Shown: positions 1 to 10,660, counted from the first letter of the stretch. The stretch is 21,049 bases of DNA from Pleurotus ostreatus/Saccharomyces cerevisiae fusant (GCA_024196135.1 JAMQCK010000506.1:1-21049), one strand, 5' to 3'. Numbers and translations: made by a program. The notes: generated from the letters alone by a model not told the origin.

Positions 1-15
1 CGCGCGCGGACGCAC

Positions 16-120
16 CGAGTAGGGCCCGTAGTCGCCGCCGAGATGGCCATTGGCGACGGAGGTGATCGTGTCGCGGTTGGTGTGCCCCTGCGCGGCCCTG
101 GGGCTGCCGAGAGAGGACAT
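16..120 (-). CDS. Possible first exon of a third KRE6/SKN1-like gene (partial, leaves the window)
   Basis: An ATG at 120 on the minus strand opens 35 codons ending in a GPYS motif, followed immediately by a GTGCGT splice donor at 15. The reading is rich in Ser, Thr, Asn and Gly, with no membrane segment yet. Basidiomycete KRE6/SKN1-type proteins begin with a low-complexity cytosolic tail of this kind, often with a GPY motif, before a single membrane anchor. Two complete genes of that family follow on the same strand in this window, so a third tandem member is a reasonable guess. Only the tail would be visible: the membrane anchor and the GH16-like domain would lie to the left of the window. 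The family call rests on context and a weak motif, and a different gene is possible. Confidence 0.35.
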
Positions 121-689
121 GCTGCTGGGAGGAAGCGCAGTGTACTGTTCCTCTGGTCGGCGGGGATGGAAAGAGGACATGTGGACAAATCGGAAATCCA
201 AGGGCGCAACAGAAATCAGACCGACGTTCGCACGAATTGGCGTGTGGGCCCCCCGTCACTCTCCCAGGGCCCCCGGACGTTCTGGTTCCGCCCCGGGGTT
301 CTGGAACATGCTGGCCGCCCTCTTCGCGCGACACTCGACTCCCCGCTCGCCCCCGCGTCCGCCCACTGCAGCACCGTTAGCAACGACGAACGGCGACCTC
401 GACGCGTTTCCGACACCGGCGACCCCCATACTTACCGGTCCGACCACCCGATGCGAGCCTCATGCTCACGACTATATCCGAACGCGCGTACTTCCTACCT
501 CTTCACTCGCCTGCTTCTCCCGACGAATCCGCCGCAACGATAGCCAAAGGTGTTAGTACAGGCTACAGTCAGTATACATACGCTATCTGGGGTCTAGTTC
601 AAGCGACAGTCCGTATACCGCAATACACAAGATTAGGCGGCGCGTGAGACGCGACCGGGGGACACCCTCTATTGTCCCGTGGTATACAC
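121..689. other. Intergenic interval between gene A and the left-edge gene
   Basis: About 570 bp between the start of the left-edge exon and the stop of gene A. Open frames on both strands overlap one another here, have no recognisable domain and no supporting splice structure. The stretch should hold the promoter of the left-edge gene and the 3' end of the gene A transcript. I see no RNA gene, repeat array or mobile element in it. Confidence 0.6.
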
Positions 690-3255
690 CTAGCACTCCC
701 CAAGGAAACTACCGAGCGTTCTGTCAGTCATCTCGACGTGAAGGAACGACAAGCACGCACCTATTCTTCGGCATCGTCTGTCCATAGTCGTCCACCCATG
801 TTGTGAGATTCGGGTTGTTGTACGCTTCGCTGAATTTCTCAATGTAGGACGCGGTTGGGAAGTCATCAGGATCGCAGCCGATGCTGTAGATTAGGTGAGT
901 GAATTGAAGCAGTGAGCATTTGTTGAGACGTACTTGATGGAATCCGATCTCTGGTAAACCCGTATCCAGCTGCCACAGAATTAGTTGACGTCCACGCAGA
1001 GAAACCAGAGGTAGCGTACTCGATGTACATGCTAGTCGGGAACGGTAGGTGGTCCTCGTCGACGTAGCCGAAGTTCGTACTCATGCCCAAGTTGGCGATC
1101 ACTAGAAGTTTATCTGTCAGAGGAATGCGCGGCAAAGATGAGGGATGCGCCTCACGATACATGGGCTCCTGCGGCACCGGACGAGCCGAAATCTCAACCG
1201 CGTCGTCCGCTCCCAAACCCGCCGCCTTGATCGTCCACGCCGCCGCGCCATTGTTCCTGAACATCGGAAAATTAGCCTCGTCATTCGACCAAGAGAAAAA
1301 TTCACGTACACCCAAGTGATATACCCATCATCAAATCCCGGCTTATACTCGAACGCATACACCGAAAAGCACCCCGTCTCATTCGTGTAGCAATTCTGAT
1401 CCGTCTTCGACACCACCGACGTCGCCTGCTGGTACCGCCCCCCAATATAACTATTCAACGAGCTCACACTCTCATCGTAGATGATAAAGTTGTCGCTCGT
1501 GTTCTTCCACACGTACGCCTCGTTGAATGGCGCCCACTGCGCGGACTGCGAGACGTAGCCGACGTCGTCGGAGATCTGCGCCTCGAAGACGTCGATTTCG
1601 GGCGCGGAGCGACCGACGTAGGTGCCGTCGCTGTGCTTGGGGCCGGGGTGGATCTCGCCGTCGCAGGTGCAGCGGGAGAGGCGCTGGCCGGGGAGGTAGG
1701 AGAGGACGTCGCCGTAGTCCTTGTCGCCGTTGACGGTGGCGGCGTACGGCTCGCCATTGACGGTCTGATTTTCCACGGTACCAACATCGCAGGCGTCGTA
1801 GGTGTATGGCCACTAGAATCAATGTAGGTTAGATTGTTAAGGCCGCACAAGGGTAAATGCCACTTACCATGCCGTCCAGCGTAGCGCCGTAGCCTGCGCG
1901 CCCAAGATTACCCATCTGAAGGGTCATCAGTCACCATATACACTTGAAGGATGCACACTTACCGCCCAAACAGCCGGCCACAACCCAAGAATATTATTGT
2001 AACCCGGCAACGAAACCGACGCCTCAAAGATACCACCCGTGAAGCAGAACTTATTCCACGTCGACAACATCCCTCCCTGATAATCCAAATTGTGCGTTTC
2101 CTTCTTCGACATGGTAATGACGAGCGAACCGTCGGCTGTCGTGATCGCCTCGGGGTCATACCACTCCATGTTGTTCGTCTGCGGCGCAGTCGTCAGGGCT
2201 GGGAACGCACGTAAATTTATGGGAAGGACTTACGACCCAATAGTGCAAGTCGACGGCCTCCCTGCGAAGGGAAGTAAGTATAGAAAATTACTGTGGGGCG
2301 GCAGGGACGTACCAGTATGGGTCATCTCCGGGGTAGAATGTACGTCCGTCCTGGTTGAACTCGTCGCTGAACACCAATTCGTAGGTTTCGCCGTATGTGT
2401 AGCCGGTCTTCGTCTTCACGTCGTCCGGCGTGTCGTTGTCGATCAGCCCAAAATTGCCTGTCATCTCGGGGATCTGGCCTGACGCATTCACGCCACCCAG
2501 ATTGAACCCGCCGTTCGTCGATTGCGAGTGCGACCGGACGTAGGAAATGATGGGGTAGCCGGCGCTGTAGGTAAGATACGCAGTAAGTACGCTGCCACAC
2601 GTCCCCCGCCGCGGGTGGCGCGCGAAGGAAGGCTAATCGGCGCTACGCACAAGAGCGTCATTATCGCGGCCAGCAGAATCGCGAGACAGCCGATGTTCGC
2701 GAGCCCGCGCTTGGTGATCATGCCCCAGCGCAGGTCGGTGTGGCGGTCGCGGCCGGGGTCTGGGTTGCTGCGGGGGCGGTGTCAGCGGGTGTGGACTTCG
2801 GAGGGAGCGCGTACGTGAGCGCGCAGTGCATGTGTCGTGACGCACTGGAGGTCGTCATCCGGCTCGGTCTCGTGCATGGCGACGCGCGAGCCCCATTGCG
2901 AGGGGTCGGGGGACAGGGTAAACGCGTTGAGCTGTGTACCTTTTCGTGAGTGACGACGGAAGGACCGAGAAGAATGCGACGAACCTTCGCGAGGGAAGCT
3001 GCGCTGGGTGTTGAGCGGACGGTGCCGGCAATCTGGTAGGCATGGTCCTAGAGCGGGGGGGGGGGGCGTTCAGTGGGGGAGGACGACAACGAGCAGCTCG
3101 GTATCCCTCACCAGGTTTGCCACACTGTTGAACGAGCTGATGGATGTTGGTCGTTGCGAGAACTGTGCATTGGGAGGTATGAGGCTTGCGGTCGAAGTCT
3201 CTCGACTCGGCCTCATATGCTGCCTCGTCGATGTCGACTCCAATGAAGGGGACAT
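690..3255 (-). CDS. KRE6/SKN1-like beta-glucan synthesis-associated protein (gene A)
   Basis: Exons on the minus strand: 3255-3112, 3032-2985, 2931-2846, 2767-2651, 2564-2313, 2261-2234, 2178-1963, 1915-1868, 1812-1310, 1256-1156, 1101-1020, 969-934, 883-761, 708-690. The total is 1803 nt, 600 aa, and every phase closes. The product is a type II membrane protein: a Ser/Thr-rich cytosolic tail, a membrane anchor at about 114-139 ending in AGYPIISY, then a GH16-like lumenal domain. The GH16 signature EIDVFE is intact (E385, D387, E390), and conserved blocks FSDEFN, FYPGDDPYW, NLGMSTNFG, IRVYQRSDS and NIGCDPDDFPTA are in order. In yeast, Kre6/Skn1 act in the secretory pathway in beta-1,6-glucan assembly. 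The length is normal for the family. One oddity is HYWV where gene B has HYWQ, next to the 2179-2233 intron; donor GTAAGT was preferred to GTCGTA. It lies head to tail with gene B, and the helicase/DUF6589 unit sits upstream of its promoter. The first exon is the least certain part. Confidence 0.92.
3055..3066. repeat. 12-base G homopolymer in the first intron of gene A
   Basis: Twelve consecutive G (C on the sense strand of gene A) lie inside the proposed intron 3033-3111, 20-odd bases before its acceptor. It works as a long polypyrimidine tract on the transcript. Its length may be miscounted by sequencing, but being intronic it does not affect the reading frame. Confidence 0.8.
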
Positions 3256-3999
3256 CGCGGCGAGTGGGGGGACCCGTGGGCTCGAAATGATAGAAAACGA
3301 GGGGGAGGGCTGCGCCTGCGCGCGTCGTCGGGAGAGGTGAAGATGGTGGAGGGAGGAAAGAACTGGAATGGAGCAGAGTTACGAGAAGAAAAGGTTCCCC
3401 TTCGATCGCGGTGCCATGCTATAGTATATCCGCGCACGCTTTGCAATTCGGACGCGAAAGTGCTGCGTCGCCGATGGTACGGCGGCGCGGAAGCGGGTGT
3501 TGACTTCGCTCGGCGTTATCTGTGCGTAAGAGACGCTCTTAGAGTGGAGTCGCTACATAGCAGGCTATAGATGCTCGTTGCTGGACGTGCGCCACAGCGA
3601 CCGCAAGTCCGAGCCCAGGGACAGAACGTCGCTCTGCATGGAAAAGCGGATGTTGAACGCGGGTAGATCGCGTGTGATCGGAAGAATGATAGGCGCGCAT
3701 GTGCTTGGCAATGACATGATGACGTCACAAAGGGCCGGAAGCAAATCACTCTGCCAGTCACATTTCCCACGGCACTATAGCTGCTCCTCATCACGGACAT
3801 GCGACGGGATTAGGCGACTCACTCTAGACTCGTTCAGTCGCAGGCGAGCCACAGCCCGAACGGATTCAAGGCTTTGACTGAATCGGGAGGACGGCAAACG
3901 GGCCGATAGCCGGGCTTTTCTGTTTTCGGACTGGGAGCGAGGGAGCGGGCGAGGCTCGCCGAGCGACTGGTATAATGTAACGCCGATTTGGCGGGAGCG
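3256..3999. promoter_or_regulatory. Upstream region of gene A, up to the left end of the candidate element
   Basis: About 740 bp with no credible coding sequence. It must contain the promoter of gene A. A TATA-like stretch on the minus strand lies near 3417-3430, about 165 bp upstream of the start codon, but no initiator or known factor site settles it. The right end abuts the palindrome that opens the left inverted repeat of the helicase/DUF6589 unit, so the distal promoter of gene A may have been cut by the insertion. Confidence 0.4.
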
Positions 4000-4028
4000 C
4001 TCACGCGTGAGTTTGACTTAGTGAAATT
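4000..4028 (+). repeat. Left terminal inverted repeat (palindrome plus core)
   Basis: A perfect 12 bp palindrome, CTCACGCGTGAG at 4000-4011, is followed after 2 bp by the core TGACTTAGTGAAATT at 4014-4028. The core matches the inverted copy at 10694-10708 with one mismatch. TCACG and GTGA from the palindrome are also shared with the right end, with a length difference in the palindrome centre. Confidence 0.5.
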
Positions 4029-4039
4029 ACATTGCGCGC

Positions 4040-4059
4040 GTCTGCGTTCTGCAGCAGAC
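4040..4059. repeat. Subterminal hairpin, left end
   Basis: GTCTGC at 4040-4045 pairs with GCAGAC at 4054-4059 around an 8-base loop. It lies 11 bp inside the left core repeat. A hairpin of different sequence occupies the matching place at the right end. From here to the helicase stop at 4305 nothing else is recognisable. Confidence 0.4.
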
Positions 4060-4304
4060 ACGCCCACTACTGCCCATTGATGTACTTCTGCATGCGCAAC
4101 GGATGAGAAAGGTTTCGAAAGTCGTATATGAAGTATTCAGGCCGTCCAATGACCGCAGGCAACGTAAACTCGGGCGAATTTTCCGTTACGTCTTATACGT
4201 GATCTCGTCCCCAACCACGACCGCCTCTCGATGGCCTCTCCCAGTATATACCTCTGTCGCTACGTGCCCCTGCACCCACATCCCGCAGAAGTCGACCAAT
4301 TCCT

Positions 4305-6813
4305 TCAGCCTCCCCTTCCCGATATGTTGACCCTGCCCCGACCACGACCTCCACTTGCGCCCCGCCCACGGCTGCCACCCGCGCCGCGCTCGCGCCCGCG
4401 GCTTGCACTGGCGCCTCGTCCTCGCGTGCCGCCTCGAGTCGCTCTAGGAGAAGGCGGGGGGTTGTCGGGAGTCCAACTGGCAAGCGTAAGTGCATGAACG
4501 AGCTGGCAGCAGTCGAGCTTACATAGACATTGTCTCCCATTCAGGGTCTAAAGGAGCGTTTGCTGTTGAGGGCAAGGGTGGATTGGAGTGCGGGTCGTGG
4601 CTGAAGTGGAGGTCGGGCTCGACTGCTGATGAAGGCGCATTCGGATCAGCGGTGTGGTTCGCCATCTGCGCGGGCGAGGGTTCGCGCGCAACTGGCGGGT
4701 TGGGGGCCTCTCGTGGGGCTTCATCTGTCGATGGTGCGTTAACGCGCTTCTTCCCGCGCGCCGCGTTTTTTCCGGGAAGTGCGATGAAAGGAATGCTGAA
4801 CGATTTCAGGATACCGAAGAGCTCCTGCCCATGGGTCTTGTACCACTTCCACTGGCTGCCGAGGACCTTTGCGAGGCGCGCTTCGGTGTCGAATGACCCC
4901 ACCGAGGCAAGTAACTCGACCGTATCATCCTTCAGGAATGCTGACCCTCCGAACAGGGAGTGTGGAAAGTCTCGCGCTACGACGGCCCGACGCCACTGAA
5001 GCAATTTCTGCTGAACTGGTGTGTGAGGGATTCCACGCTTGACCTTTGTCTGACGCGTTGTAGTAGCCGGTCTGCCCGGGCGGACAGCATCGAGCAAGGT
5101 ACTGTCGCATAAGTCGCAACAGCGGACGGTCGGATCTGCACGTAGGTAAGCACTGTCGCCAGACGCGCCTCTAAACATTATGTACTCACTCGGTGGCTGG
5201 TTCTTGTAGATCTCCGTCAACACCGCGCGACGGCAGATGCCAGTCTGCACGAATACAAGGAGATTCTCATTGTCGGAAGCCCAGTCAAGCGGGGGCTGCT
5301 CGCGCACAAAAACGGCGTCGTGTTTGGCGTCTGCTGCGCCTCGGAATAGGCCTCGAGCAATAGCAACCTTCTTCGTGCGTTTTCCGTGCTTCTGCCCCTT
5401 CCTGCCGTGTTTCTTACCCTTTCCACTGCTGATAGCGGTGTCCATAGACGTCGTCGGCTGCAATAAGTCGACGAGGAACGCTGATGGTTCGACCAGAAGC
5501 ACAGCAAGGCCAACACGATCCCGACCTCGTGCCGCTCGTCCGGCGCGCTGGACGAAGGAGGACAGGGATGACGTTAGCTTCCATTGGACCACGACATCGA
5601 TGTCCGGTATATTGCATCCCTAGTGGTGCTGGTGAGCATGGGCATTTTACAGCAGCGACACTAGCTGACCATTCCTGCAGCATCTGTGCATACGAGAACA
5701 CGCACGACACCTTCTCTGAAGAGGCGCATGACCTCGCTGCGATAATCTTTGGAGAACGCAGCATTGTATGGGCGAATGATGCCGCGCGACTGAAGATCAG
5801 GCGGAAGGAGATCTTCAAGATGGTCCTCGATCTCGATTCCACTCTGTATGTTGTCCGCGTAGATAAAGGTCTTCTTGATGTCGCTGACCTCTGTGACAGA
5901 GGATGGGATTACGAAGTCGAGGTCGGCGTATGTGTTCATGGGGTGCTGCATAGCACGAACCACCAGTGAGACGTTTGGCCTGTCATTACCCACATCGATG
6001 CTGACGAAGTCCGTTTTGTGGAATTGAAGCTTGGCCAGAACATCGTCTCGAATACGCGCGGACAATGTTGCGGACAAGGCCACGATGGGCGTTCGTCGAG
6101 GAAGGAATGCTCGGATCTGCCCGAGCTGCCCATACTTCTTGCGAAACTGGGCACCCCAGTGCGAGACAACGTGCGCCTCATCAACGACGACCGAGAGAAC
6201 CCTCGCGCCAAATTCCGGGTTCTGCAAAACCTCCCGCGTGAACCGGCGCGAGAGGCACATCTCGGGAGATATGAGCACGATCTGGTGCTTCCCCGCCACG
6301 ATCTCCTATGCAAAGGTGAGCTTGGCTCCTTCTGAAGCGTGAATATCACTGACTTGGAGCTTCTCCTTTCTACAGCCGCCGTGACTGCTGTTGACAGCAG
6401 TTGCTGTGAGCTTGAACTCGCTTTGAAAGGTTTCGACCTTCAAGGGGTGAGTTCACATAATCTATACTGTAGCTTATGCTCACCTGCTCGTCGTGTAAGG
6501 CAATGAGTGGCGAGATCATCAGGGTGACCCCGCCCTTCGCGCTGTCGTGGTAATGCGGGCCTGCAGCAATTGCAGTCTTGCCAAAGCCCGTCCCAGCGTG
6601 TACGATGACATCCTTGCGCTGCAACTGAGCACTTATCGCTCTGGTCTGGAACTCGCGCGGCTCATAGCCAAATGACGCCGTTAGGACCTCAGAAAGCCCG
6701 CCGAGCGCTTCTGCTGTGAGTGGCATGCGGTTAGGACGTGCGGCTCGAGCTGATGGCGCTATAGGAGGCTCTGCCGGTGTCTCCCGCCCTTGGGTCGGTA
6801 GAGGTAGCGACAT
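4305..6813 (-). CDS. RecQ-like DEAH helicase with C-terminal RGG tail
   Basis: Exons on the minus strand: 6813-6484, 6437-6354, 6305-5670, 5619-4523, 4476-4305; 772 aa. The ATG at 6813 is the first true ATG in the frame. Superfamily 2 motifs run in order: motif I AGTGFGKT (73-80), Ia SPLIALHDEQ (101-110), DEAH (180-183), SAT (216-218), motif V TDAAGMGCNIPD (345-356) and VI QRAGRAARG (374-382). C479, C517, C518 and C521 sit where RecQ proteins bind zinc. A Lys-rich stretch at 416-434 may be a nuclear signal. The 46 bp intron 4477-4522 joins a tail with several RGG/RGR repeats. In-frame stops after LTFA and GMVS fall inside introns 6306-6353 and 5620-5669, so the gene looks intact. Expected activity is ATP-driven 3'-5' DNA unwinding. 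It diverges from the DUF6589 gene. It could instead be a stand-alone copy of the dispersed or telomere-linked RecQ families of fungi, but it is shorter than Sgs1-type host RecQ. Confidence 0.9.
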
Positions 6814-6901
6814 GGTGGATGATAAGGGGGCGGCGGGAGCAAATGCCTTCACCGCCACTGGTGAGCTCTCGATCACTTCCGCTTTTCCTTCCCCTTGACC
6901 A
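6814..6901. promoter_or_regulatory. Compact bidirectional promoter of the helicase and DUF6589 genes
   Basis: Only 88 bp separate the two divergent ATGs at 6813 (minus) and 6902 (plus). Both promoters and both 5' leaders must fit here or overlap the opposing first exons. The gap carries a pyrimidine-rich run near 6877-6897 on the plus strand and no clear TATA box. Such an arrangement favours joint expression. If either protein starts at a later ATG, the gap is larger. Confidence 0.55.
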
Positions 6902-9900
6902 ATGACTTCGCCCCTCCCACCCAGTAGCCTCCCATCCTCGCCCTCACCACTTCCCTCGCCAACTCTGTCTCACGAGCGCGGCGAGCACCGCAGATCACGG
7001 AGGAGCGCACAGACTGTCCGCGAGGATATCACAGCCTACAACGATGGCTTACGCAACAATGTCGACAGCAATGACCAGCTCAATGATGAGATGCAGGAGA
7101 ACGACGAGGATATAGAGGACGACAGTGACAACAGCGACAACAGCGACATATCAGATGACGAGGACTCGGAGCATGGAGACAATAACGACGAGTCCAACGT
7201 GTTCACCGAGGAAAGTGAGGATGAGGAGGAAGATGGTCTAGGGGAAGAGGAGAACGATGTAGAACACGATGTCGACGCCGGTAGCACCACATCAATGCAC
7301 GAGTGCACCCCACCCCACACACCTGTCCGACCACGCCTGGTCACTGCCGTCCTAGGCCTCTCGCTGCCCCTCACCCGCTCGCAGATGCCACCTCCTGGCT
7401 CGCAGCGCGTGACCGAAGCGGCACTTCCTCCGTTGAGCAGCGAGCCGGACTTTGAGAAGTCGAGCCCGGGCAAGGCTGGGGCAACGCGTCCTGCAAAGGC
7501 AGCAAGCTCGAGGCGCAAGGGGCAGAAGGCCAGGTCAAATACTATGGCCGCTGCGCGACTTGCTGCCCAAGAAGAGCGCCAACGAAGGGCAGAAGAGGCT
7601 GCCGAGGCACTGCGCAAGCGCAACGATGGACTCCTTGTGTCGATTCGTGAGGCTGGGAGCTCACTCCATGAGCTTGTAGTCCATGCATCCGATCCCAAGA
7701 ACAAGCGAGGCGAAGCGCGCTGGCTCGGTCTTTTCGGTGGTCGTGCATCATCTGCGCGGCTCTTTCTCGACCTTTGGACAGGTCCTGGCGCGACTCCCGC
7801 AGTCAGAGAAGAGGTGTCCAACTGGGCTGTCGATCATACCGTCGACATCGTTCGTGCAGAGGCACGCGCGCTTAGCACATCCGGAGTCTATCATGGCTCC
7901 AAAGTGCCCATCGACTCCCACTTCCTCGCCCGCTTCAACCTTTCGAAAATCCACACGCACTTCGCTTCTCTGGCTGGAGTATCGCTGCGCATCTTCAAGG
8001 CATTTGCGACTGCGCCATGGCACCTCAAGCCAGGGATGTTGAGCGTTGCCCGTGCCGCTCGGAAGACGCTCATCGTCACCAATACGATGCTGCAGCTCCT
8101 AGGCGAGTACAGCTATGCCAACAATCTTGGGAAGAAGGCTCTCGGGCTGTACTTGTATGCGAGTGGCAGTCAGCGGCAGCCAATCGAGGTCATGTCGCAC
8201 CTCGGCGTAACCGAGAGCTACTCGGGCATCATTGGCAAGGGCGGGGCACGGCGAGAATATACGAAGAAGGGTGCTGATGGCGCTGGTACGCAGGTCAAGT
8301 CGTATTTCACGCGGCCTGGCACTCTTCGTACCCTGTCCGAATCCATGCGAGCTGCCGCACGGCGCGTGGCCTCTACTGGCTTGTACGCAACAGTCTACGA
8401 CAACATCAACATGGTTTTCCGAGCTGCCGAACAAGTTGTAGGACGTACAGGTCTGTACCCGCTCTACTTGACTGATGGCTTTGCTCATCCATCCCCTCCA
8501 GATGCTCAGGAGAACGGAACTTGCGCAACGATCTGGCCTCTGCACAATGCGGCTGCGGAGAACATGCGTGTTGAGGACTTGCAAAAGTCATTCGATTCAG
8601 CTACTCCCCTCGCGCTAGATGACATTCTTCACACCGCCAGCGAGGCTGCGACTTTCAGAGAATGCCTTGTCCATACAATCCTGCGCGTTATTGTCGTGTA
8701 TGGTGGACCTGGCTTAAAGTCTTTTGCCCAAGATGTCAATGCAGCGCAGCCAACAACCTCTCGCCAGATCGCCGTGCATCAGACGCCCATCCACCCTCTT
8801 CCTGCCATGGAGATTGACGAGTCAACAATTCTCGGCAACGGACAGGTCATCGAGGCTACCATCGAGGAGCTGCAGGTCCAAACCCAAGCCTGGTTCAACA
8901 AGCATGTTCTGATCTTTGCCGGAGACCAGCTATCGCAAGCGCGCATTCGAGCGCTCGTCAACATTCGTGCCGGCCAGGAAGCAGGACTCGCAGGATACTT
9001 CTGGGGCGCCTGGATGCCCGGCCTCTTCCACGGCAAGATTGCTGACGCGCATGGGTTGCTCTTTACGCATTTCGGGAAGCCCAACAGTGGCGCTCGCAAC
9101 CCCGGGAGTCTGTGGTTCCACAACACGCGCCTTCACCGTCTCCCCATCACCTTGACCTCTCTACCCAACTACCGCACCTGCCGTGACCTCATCTTCGTCT
9201 CACTTTACTCCCGAATCCTTCACTGCCTTCTCCTTGTCTCGGGTGCTCCCAGCCTCGAAGAGTATGCTCGCAACCTTACTAGCTTTGCGCAGCTCAAGAG
9301 CGATGCGGAAAAGATATTTGACGAGTATGCGGACGCACGAAAGGTGGACGATCTACGCTCCGAGCGCTATGCTGAGGCTGCCGCAGCCGAGAACGCCGCC
9401 AAAGTAGCAGCTGTGGAGGCAGGTATCCCTTACCAAGCTCCTGATGCAGGCTTTCGCGCAACCCAGGGCGACATGGTCTTCGAAAATGCTGTTCTATTCA
9501 TGCGCGATGCGCTGATCTCGCGCGAATACACAGACGCTATCAAGGCGGGCGACTCTGGGCGTGTTTTGCTTGTGCTCAAGGCATGGGCATTGAGCTTTCG
9601 CGGCAACGGCAGGACGAAGTATGCACACGAGATGCTTCATATCATACACAATGTCCAGAAGGTCTGGCCACCAGCACTCGCGTAGGTTGATTTCGTTTGC
9701 TTATCCTGCTGGACTGTACTCAGGTGTTGCTTAGGCGGATCATCACCGACAACTGGCTCGTCAATCCAACAGGGAAGAAGAACGCGTTCGTCGAGGTGGA
9801 CTTGATGCAGGAGCACCTCAATTTCTGGATCAAGGTAGGCGTGACCAACACGACTCTTCGTTCTGACTCCTTACGTGGTGCTGTCTAGATATTCTATCGC

Positions 9901-10584
9901 GCGCACGGAAGCAACTCATCATGGGAGTGGCTTGGTGTCGTTGCACCTTGCGCGAACGTCCTCCGTCAGCTGGCCAAAACAATGAACAACGTGCTCGGTG
10001 CTCAGTCGCAGGGTACGCGCCACGCACCTGCTGACCTTACGGCCGATATCGCGGAGCTTATGAAGAGCCTCAATGAGCACGATGTCTACCGAGTTACGCC
10101 CGGTCGGGTTCTCGATGACGATGATACACCCGCAAAGGATATTATGGGTGCGGGGCTCCAGATGTTGACCGACAACGCGACGTCCCCACTCAATGAATAC
10201 AATGCTTCATTCACCCGATTGCAGAGACGCCGTCGTCGCGCACCCCTTGTCGGCCAACACCCCCATCAACTCGTCGCTAGCACGGGAACGCCAGCAGCTG
10301 CTGCGAGCGCTGTCCCCGGTCCGACTTCTGCTGACTCGGACTCCGACACAGACACGGAGTCCGAGGACACAGATGCAGACTCCGAGGATGGCGAAGGTGA
10401 ACTCGAGCGTGTCTTGACAGAAGACGAGGAACCTACTCTTCTGGTCATTGAGGAGGAGGATGTCGCCCTGGATCTTGATGATCTGGATCTGGACAACGAT
10501 GAAGGGGATGAGAGCGAGGACGAGGAGGAAGAGGGTGATGGTGCAGATGGTACAGGTGATGAGATGGATGATCTAGAGGGCTAA
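6902..10584 (+). CDS. DUF6589-type protein, candidate transposition protein
   Basis: Exons: 6902-8450, 8502-9681, 9735-9834, 9889-10584; 3525 nt, 1174 aa. The 51 bp segment 8451-8501 has no stop and keeps the frame, but has GT..AG ends, and removing it joins VVGRT to DAQENGTCATIWPL as I recall the family. The N-terminus is Pro/Ser-rich, then strongly acidic (about 64-125), then basic with a likely coiled coil (about 215-260). The family core follows, with YDNIN (D500), AGDQL (D658), and a block starting HFGKPN (H706) and continuing RNPGSLWFHN. The later block NWLVNPTGK...EVDLMQEH ends the core. The C-terminus is again acidic (about 1085-1174). Function is unknown. The conserved aspartates might be metal ligands of a nuclease or recombinase fold, but that is a guess. 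It is paired with a divergent RecQ-like helicase within inverted repeats. It looks intact. Confidence 0.8.
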
Positions 10585-10660
10585 TTTAGGTCTATCTAAA
10601 ATATATGCACTGTCTAACATCACTACTGACTAGGCTGTGTTATCAAACTCTGAACGGAGG

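Noticed and set aside
43..556. Two long overlapping open frames on the plus strand near the left edge
   Set aside because: They overlap in different frames, are rich in Arg, Pro and Ser as expected of GC-rich non-coding sequence, show no domain, and lie opposite a better minus-strand exon at 16-120.
1117..1850. Several long antisense or shifted frames across gene A
   Set aside because: Shadows of a GC-rich coding exon; none has a domain, and the spliced gene A model accounts for the region.
3901..3911. GGCCGATAGCC, nearly repeated directly at 10815-10825, as a target duplication of the candidate element
   Set aside because: It lies about 90-100 bp outside both repeats and has one mismatch; a match this good is expected by chance in flanks of this size.
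4007..4013. GAGT beside both inverted repeats as a 4 bp target duplication
   Set aside because: It sits at unequal distance from the two cores and is part of the flanking palindromes, so it is not independent evidence.
4193..4540. 115-codon minus-strand frame overlapping the helicase 3' end
   Set aside because: It reads the RGG-coding exon in a different frame and has no domain; the spliced helicase frame explains the sequence better.
6306..6353. In-frame TAG in the helicase, suggesting a pseudogene
   Set aside because: The stop falls in a 48 bp GT..AG intron; removing it joins KEKLQ to EIVAGKHQ in frame. The stop after GMVS is likewise inside intron 5620-5669.
6813..6876. Upstream start of the helicase at 6876
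   Set aside because: The codon there is GTG. The first ATG in this frame is at 6813.
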